Part shown: one piece after another, positions 57,610 to 64,000 of the stretch
Layout: each line of letters opens with the position of its first letter
How positions within the stretch are numbered: position 1 is the stretch's first letter
NCBI GenBank assembly: GCA_035771175.1
Contig: CM069593.1
Coordinates: 45,231,054 to 45,295,053, forward strand
Source: Paratinospora sagittata
Taxonomy: Eukaryota > Streptophyta > Magnoliopsida > Ranunculales > Menispermaceae
Direction of reading: 5' to 3'
DNA length: 64,000 nt
Notes under the pieces: generated by a model
Databases searched by the model: none
What the model was told of the DNA's origin: nothing
Seen by the model: only the letters and a program-made list of their open reading frames with translations
Position numbers and translations under genes: made by a program

Positions 57610-59606
57610 ATTTGAACAAAAAGGATCTTGCTCTTACACGTCTTCAATATTCTTATTTTTAAAAAGTATGAAACAATTTTATTTTTTAATTTACCTCAAA
57701 AGACAAATAATTAAATTAAAAAAAAAGAAAAAAGAAAAAAAGTGTGCCATTAACATGTCCAAATAATATGTATATATTATTTCTTTATGTAAAATGCTCT
57801 GTGCAAGGTTGCTTTAGCTTTGTGGAACATTTGTACCAAAAAGGGTCTACTAGTGTCCAAACATTGCTAAAGGGTGGCCTTGTATTGTTGGGATTCAATG
57901 TTACACCTAATAAAATCAGGTGGCCTTGTAGTACATGCACGATCGTGGCATGCAGATAGAGATAGGACTGAAGAATGACACGATATAGATATATAGGGTA
58001 AGCAAAGGGGTTGGGGTGGAGCTTTAGTACCATACGAGCTTGAGCTTTACATGCAAGTGTGATAGGAAATGTGGAGATGACAACTCTGATCTATCACCAA
58101 GAGTTGGTACTTTTTTGTTTGGGTCCACATATGCCTGTAACATGTATTCTAGGGTCCTTTTTGTTCGATGGTCACATGATTGCGTGCTCTATAGATTAAT
58201 TCATTTGCTTGAATTAATAAAAAATAATATTTTCTAACGAACTAATGTCTTGTTAGTAGGTATGTAATCAATCAGTGAGTGTTTTTTTTTTAAAAAAGAA
58301 TTCAAAGTTACCAATATTGTGTTTATCATACCTTCGTAACCTTTTTACTTATAATGTCACAACTCAATTTAACTAAGTCTTTTTTTAATTATAAAAAATC
58401 TGTTATGTAAATTTGCTTTCTTTAACCCCACTTAATTAGAATACACAATACATGCATTCTCTCTTCTTGACTTAAGAGGGGTGAATACCACTTATATATA
58501 TATATATATATATGTTTTAACATTGGGGGCCATCACCTTAAGGCACTAATTTGGTTATCATATTTAAAGAACGTTAGAATGTTATTATTTGTTTATTTAT
58601 TATTTTGTCAATTAATCATATTCTACATTCTCAAAAGACGATTGATAAGCAACAACATGGTTAAGACCACTCTTTTTTATCACTATTGTGATAAAAACAT
58701 ATTTTATCCTTATTGTGTTACAAACTTTGTGAAAAAAAAAAAAACATCCTAATAGATATCAACCCGCTTTTTCTTTTTTTTTTCTTTTTAATCAATTTAT
58801 AATATTTGTTACATTATATTATTATATACATACAAATCATTTTTAATCAATGAATCAAAAACAATGACAATCTTAATTACTAATAAGGAAAACAATGTCC
58901 ACGTCAAGATCCAATAGGGTCACAATAAGCCCCAAACAAGGACATAATACAGTTCCGTGTAATTATGCATATATGTATATACAATACAGTTCCGTGTAAT
59001 GCCTCTTAATTTATATACTAATTCCGTGTAATTATAAGACTTAGTTGAGTTGAGTATATATATATATATAAATACAGTTCTACTACAATGACTAATCAAC
59101 AATATTGTATGTTTTGTTCAAACTTTGATAATAATTTTTAAATATATCTTTTGCCTTGGCTTCAACGTCCTTCGTGGGTTCATATTAAATCATTACACTA
59201 AAGAAAGTATATCAATCATTATCCCTTCCAAATTACTAAATTATTTGACATATAGAGTTTTATCATGGTCTTATTATCTATAGATTTGTTTGAAGGAAGC
59301 ACTACCAATTTTTAATATGCACAAGAAGCAACAATCAACCAGGATTTCATACCACTCCCAAGGTTGAAAAGCAAATGTCAAGTGCTATTTAAATTATACA
59401 ATGCAAACTAAAAACACGCCACAAGAACATTAACAAGTAATAATCTAAGCAAAAAATGAAGAGCACAAGCCCTCCTAACCTGAAAACCCTCACAAAAACA
59501 GGGGCAAAACCCCAAGATTTAAGTAGTCCAATAAACTCCATGCCATTAAACAAAAAATATAAAAGAATCAAAGTTTCTTTTATTTTCTTTTATTTTTTAT
59601 TTTATT

Positions 59607-59700
59607 ACCGATTTTTTGGTACGTGTTCCTTTTGGGCAAGACTAATTCTCTCGAACTCGGACATTACAGAAGTGTTTCGACTGACCCACCCAACAGAAAA
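59607..59700 (+). repeat. unclassified dispersed repeat, copy 2
   Basis: See 46195: shared TCCTTTTGGGCAAGACTAAT, CTCGGACATTACAGA and TTCGACTGA phrases in the same order. Confidence 0.55.
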
Positions 59701-59821
59701 AAGAATCCAAGTTTCACATATTGAAGCCCCACCCTCTTTTTTAGCAATAATCCAAAACTCGTGGTACCGTAGTCCGTAAAATAGCTTACTCTAAAATTTA
59801 TATTTTTAAATAAAAGTAATA

Positions 59822-59915
59822 TTTGACTAACATATTTTTTAAATCTACTTTATTGATATTATCCTGAAAGTTATTAAATCACCTCGAATCATTTATTGAT
59901 AAAGTATATTAGCCA
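59822..59915 (-). repeat. fold-back MITE copy 4, truncated
   Basis: The minus strand reads GATTCGAGGTGATTTAATAAC then AATATCAATAAAGT, matching the right half of the copy at 45385. Confidence 0.5.
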
Positions 59916-60155
59916 AGAAAAAGTTATGGAAGGAACGGTGTATTATTAAGCTTGATAAATACTAGGTGTAATTAAAACATTTTAGAAGGACGGTAAAAAT
60001 GACAAACAAAGAAGTGTAAAGCTCAAACACCTTGGCCTATTGAAAACGTTTGATTTGGTGTTCAAGAAAGATTGAATGTAAATTTTATTTTTTAATTAGT
60101 TAAATTTTATTTGTTTGTTCGTTTAATAGTTTATTTATTATTTAACCATCCCTCC

Positions 60156-60609
60156 ATGGCGACCTTGAAAGAGATCCTGACCCGGCGACCAGTCGCCTCA
60201 ACGATACGTCTCACAGTCCGACGTGCAGCACCGGTCGGACCGGCACTAGGTCAGTACCGGCTGAACCTAATGGCGTTCTGCAAGGACTTCAACGCTTGAA
60301 CTCAAAAGTACAAACCTGACACTCCAATGGCCGTGACCATCACGGCTTTCAAGGACAACACATTCGAGTTCACCATGAAGTCGCCGTCAGTGACCTGGTA
60401 CCTGAAAAAGGCCGCCGGAATCGAGTCCTGTAGCAGCCGGCCAGGTCACGTCGTCGCATCGACCGTAACCCTGAAACATGTGTACGAGATTAAAGCAATT
60501 CGATCCTTATTGCCAGTACATGTCTTCGGAGTCTATTTGCAAGTCGATTATTGGAACCGCGAATAGTATGGGGATTCAGGTTGGGAAGGAGTTGGAGAGA
60601 GGCTTATGA
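60156..60609 (+). pseudogene. mitochondrial ribosomal protein L11 (uL11m) pseudogene
   Basis: A single uninterrupted block with MATLKEILTRRPVAS, APVGPALGQYRLNLMAFCKDF, MAVTITAFKDNTFEF, KSPSVTWYLKKAAG and, after a frame change, SICKSIIGTANSMGI and VGKELERG, the full order of uL11 of the plant mitochondrial type. A TGA at 60297-60299 (codon 48, where Arg is expected) and a frameshift near 60490-60505 disable it; a few residues are missing before APVGPALG. It has no introns, so it may be a processed copy, but I see no clear poly(A) tail or target duplication. Confidence 0.85.
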
Positions 60610-60805
60610 GTTTGATGATCGAGTTGTTTTGAACCTTTTTTTTTTAAGTTTTATTTCAGTGTAGAAATGCTGAATTTTTAAATTTTGTTGTTCCATTGGT
60701 AGAAATTTTGATCAAGAATCAAAGATTTTACGTGATAAATTTGTTTTGGCAGTTAAATTTGAAAGAAATTAGTGTAAATTAACCTTTCCTTTTGAGCTTT
60801 TTTTG

Positions 60806-61271
60806 TGTTGGATGATCAATACCTTTGCTGCTATACATAGGTTCTCCAACCTCAAGCATTCTTCACATGATCTTATCACCAAGCATGAAATTTCTGTTAT
60901 GCGAAATCGTGATAAAACATGAAAGAAAAAATAAGACAGCAATATTTAACGTGATTCGACAAATTGTCTATGTTCACGAAAGACAACAAACTTGTATTAT
61001 TTCACCCTTAGGTGGATCTTACAGATTATATCTCTTGAATAGATCTCTCAGAATAGATCTCAGGAATGAATTTCAAGAATGAAGTTAGACTCTATTTATA
61101 GGAGTATTCATGGACATTATCGTAATTTAAATATATTGATTTAAATATATTTAAATCAAACAATTCGGCGCCGAATAATTAGGCGGCGTCGAATTTGGTG
61201 ACCAACATGGTGGGCGACTAACAACCCCCTTTTTCCTTTTTTTTTGTTTGCCATTTTAGGTGGACCCCACA
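60806..61271 (-). repeat. copia 2, 3' LTR, 466 bp
   Basis: Plus-strand start TGTTGGATGATC, end GGACCCCACA; the minus strand therefore runs TGTGGGGTCC to ATCCAACA. It is preceded on the minus strand by the purine-rich tract AGGTGGAAGTGGAGA. The other LTR lies beyond the window, so target duplication cannot be checked. Confidence 0.8.
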
Positions 61272-64000
61272 AATCTCCACTTCCACCTCATGTGGAACAA
61301 GGCTCCTCCACACCTGCAATCTCTCTATAGATAGCAAGCTTCATTCAAAAAACTATTGCTGCCTCCATTAGTGCCCTTAGGCACTCCGAGCTCGTGAGAT
61401 GTTGATCAAATCCAAACAATGTTGGCACTTGATCCCTGTAACCACCTTTGTAAGCATATTTGCGGGGTTATCTGCAGTCTTGATCTTTTGCAGAAGAATA
61501 CTCCCTTCTTCTACTATTTCTCGAACAAAATGAAAACGAACATCAATATGCTTCGTTCGACTGTGATGAACTTGGTTCTTTGCCAAACAAATGGCACTCT
61601 GGCTGTCGCAGAAAACTTCAACATTCTTCTACACAATTCCTAAGTCTTTAGTCAATCCATGAAGCCAGATTGCTTCCTTGAAAGCTTCTGTTACTGCCAT
61701 GTACTCTGCCTCTGTAGTAGACAAAGCAACTGTTGACTGTAGTGTTGATTTCCAACTCACTGGTCCTCCTGCCATAGTGAAAACATAACCAGTAGTAGAT
61801 CTGCGCTTGTTAAGATCTCCAGCGTAGTCCGAATCCACATATCCGACTAGATGCTTACAACTTTTCTTATCTCTCTCGAACTTTAAACCAATATCTACAG
61901 TACCATGAATATACCGTAGAATCCACTTTACTGCTTGCCAGTGGCCTTTACCGGGGTTGTGCATGTAACGACTTACCATACTTACAACATGTGATATGTC
62001 AGGTCTGGTATACACCATAGCATACATCAAGACACCAACTGCATTTGCATATGGAATGTTCTCCATTTGCTTCTTCTGATCCTCAGAATTTGGTGACATT
62101 GATGTACTTAGCTTGAAATGGGGGTGCCAATGGTGTGCTCACAGGTTTTGTGTCATTGCCAATGCCAAAAGTTTGAAGAACTTTCTTCAAATACTGAGTC
62201 TGAGTCAAACAGATTGTGCCTTTGGCCCTGTCTCGAGTGATCTCCACCTTGCTTTTAGATGCAATTAACATATCATCTACATATAAAAGCAAGTAGATAA
62301 ATGTACCATTTTGAAGTTTGCGATAGTAGACACAATGATCAAACTGACTTCGGGTATATTTCTGCCCTTGGATGAAGCTGTCAAATCGCTTGTACCATTG
62401 TCTCGGTGACTGCTTCAGGCCATACAATGACTTGCTCAACTTGCAAGCCAATTATCTATTCCTGGTACTTTATATCCTTCTAGTTGAGACATATGTATCT
62501 CCTCTTCCAAATTACCATGCAAAAAATCAGTTTTGACATCGAGTTGGGATAACTCGAGATCAAACTGTGCAACCAAAGCCAATAATATTTGAATTGACGA
62601 ATGCTTAACAACAGGTGAGAATACCTCATTGTAGTCAATTCCTTCCCTCTGAGCGTAGCCTTTTGCTACCAGTCTGGCTTTGTATCGGATACTATCTGTG
62701 CTGGGAGAGCCTTCCTTCTTAGCGAAAACTCATTTGCAGCCAATTGGTTTCTTTCCTTTCGGAAGTGGAACCAACTTCCAAGTCTGATTCTGATGGAGCG
62801 ATTTCATCTCCTCATGCATTGCCATTTTCTACTTATCACTTCCCATACTCTGAATAGCATCTTTGTAATTGTATGGAATATCATCTCCGGTGACTGGTAA
62901 TGCATATGCAACCATGTCAGTGTACCGAACAGGTTTGCGAATTTCTCTTCTTGGTCGACTGGTGGTAATTGATTCTGGTTGTTGACTGATGTCTGGTCCT
63001 AGAGCCTCCACCTCAACTGAGATTTCCTCCTTGTGTTCTTCAGGATGGTTGGATATCTCTGCTGACTTGCCAGGAGTTACTGGAATATCTAACTCCACCT
63101 GCTGATGCAAAACTGGATCTCGATTTTCTTTATCATAAACTGTATGCTTTAACACCACAGATTCGTCAAAAGTTACATCTCGACTTTGTACAATCTTCTT
63201 TGACTCAGGGTTCCATAGTTGGAAAGCCTTAACTCCTTCACTAAAGCCCATGAAAATCGCTTTCTTGGACCTAGGATCCAGTTTGGATTCCTTCACATGG
63301 AAATATGCAGTGCATCCAAAAATGCGCAGAGAATTATAATCTGAAACGGGTTGTCCAGACCATACCTCCTTGGGAGTTTTGCCATCTAGTGTTGTTGCCG
63401 GAAGTCTATTGATGATATAAGAGGCATATGACAAAGCTTCATTCCAAAATGCCTTGCTTAGTCCAAAATAAGATAACATGCAACGAACTTTATCTACCAA
63501 AGTACGATTCATGCGTTTAGCAACACCGTTTTGTTGTGGCGTGCCTGGTACTGTGAAATGTCTAACTATCCCTTCATTCTCACAAATTTTCTAAAATGGG
63601 TCTGACTTGTATTATCCTCCATTATCAGATCTGAGCCGCTTAATCTTCCTTCCCGTTTGGGTTTCTACCATTTTCGTCCATATAAGAAAGATATCGAGCA
63701 CTTCATCTTTATGCTTCATGGTATAAACCCAAACATAGCGTGAGAAATCATCAATGAAAGTAACAAACCAACGTTTACCTCCCAATGAAGCATTTTGAGA
63801 GGGTCCCTAAACGTCGGTATGAACATAATCCAATGTTCCTTTTGTGCGGTGGATGGTAGTTCCAAACTTGACTCTCGTCTGCTTGCCTAAGATACAGTGC
63901 TCGCAGAAGTCAAGTTCCCGGTCTTTGCACCTTTCAGAGAACCTTGCTTTATCAAGGTTTGAAGAGTCTTCTCTCCAACATGTCCGAGCCGCATGTGCCA
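61272..64000 (-). mobile_element. Ty1/copia retrotransposon 2, partial (runs off window)
   Basis: Minus strand. From the window edge: WHMRLGHVGEKTL (pre-integrase zinc region), the integrase D-D-E landmarks around 63830, 63635 and 63535 (PQQNGVAKR), the integrase C-terminal part (62829-63512: ASYIINRLPA, IFGCTAYFHV, GFSEGVKAFQLW), RT ([14 protein letters not shown], [24 protein letters not shown]) and RNase H (SDYAGDLNKRRSTTGYVF, STTEAEYMAVTEA, SRTKHIDVRFHFVRE). Stops at several places, e.g. near 63600 and 62455, and an apparent in-frame deletion just after the YVDD box near 62265-62235. Decayed. It resembles the Tnt1/Tork group by its integrase and RNase H motifs (from memory). Confidence 0.9.

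Larger units (their letters stand above)
57615..60155. other. intergenic AT-rich, repeat copies
   Basis: No gene. It holds the second copy of the unclassified repeat at 59607-59700 and a truncated fold-back MITE at 59822-59915 (inverted). Poly(A/T) and TA runs at 58495-58510 and 59055. Confidence 0.4.

Overview
This is a stretch of a dicot plant nuclear genome. Supporting signs are GT-AG introns with T-rich acceptors, plant-specific gene families (a MORN-repeat PIP5K, plant mobile domain proteins), plant transposon lineages and AT-rich spacers. It is gene-poor and repeat-rich. I find three host genes that look intact, one host pseudogene, and a dense, often nested set of mobile elements. The species cannot be named from sequence alone.

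Layout. 1-2.5 kb: a C2-domain protein gene on the minus strand, with a 5'UTR intron and a GAA-rich leader. 3.4-7.9 kb: a decayed LINE (minus) split by a 3.1-kb solo LTR flanked by TATTT. 9.5-10.2 kb: a solo copia-type LTR flanked by AACTT. 11.0-14.0 kb: a fragment of an endogenous caulimovirid-like element whose second half is inverted, with a 42-codon membrane-peptide ORF just upstream. 14.3-25.2 kb: a six-exon ankyrin-repeat gene (170 aa, plus). Its third intron is about 8.6 kb and holds LINE fragments, a copia element inserted in one of those LINEs (target duplication CTTTC), and a Ty3/gypsy RT fragment. Its exon 3 lies in an exact 243-bp tandem duplication.

28.0-36.4 kb: a complete Mutator-like element (MULE) with 10-bp target duplications, long terminal inverted repeats, a transposase gene, a second gene for a plant mobile domain (PMD) protein, a four-copy 179-bp tandem array and a battery of palindromes. 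Each gene has one visible nonsense codon. 38.6-43.1 kb: an eight-exon phosphatidylinositol-4-phosphate 5-kinase gene (minus, 806 aa) with MORN repeats and one GC-AG intron. 43-60 kb: no confident host gene. It holds two more large solo LTRs related to the first (50982-53655 and 54882-57609), a solo copia-type LTR inside a SINE-like element, two further SINEs, and fold-back MITEs. 60.2 kb: a pseudogene of mitochondrial ribosomal protein L11. 60.8-64.0 kb: a second copia element (minus) that runs off the window.

How it fits together. The three intact host genes appear functionally unrelated: membrane/calcium binding, a small ankyrin adaptor, and phosphoinositide synthesis. The transposons give a readable insertion order: LINE before the solo LTR at 4.5 kb; LINE before copia inside the ankyrin intron; MITE before SINE at 50 kb; SINE before solo LTR at 46.7 kb. 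At least five LTR insertions have been reduced to solo LTRs with matching 5-bp target duplications, which points to frequent LTR-LTR recombination here. All similarity statements come from reading the sequence and knowledge of the families; no database search was run.
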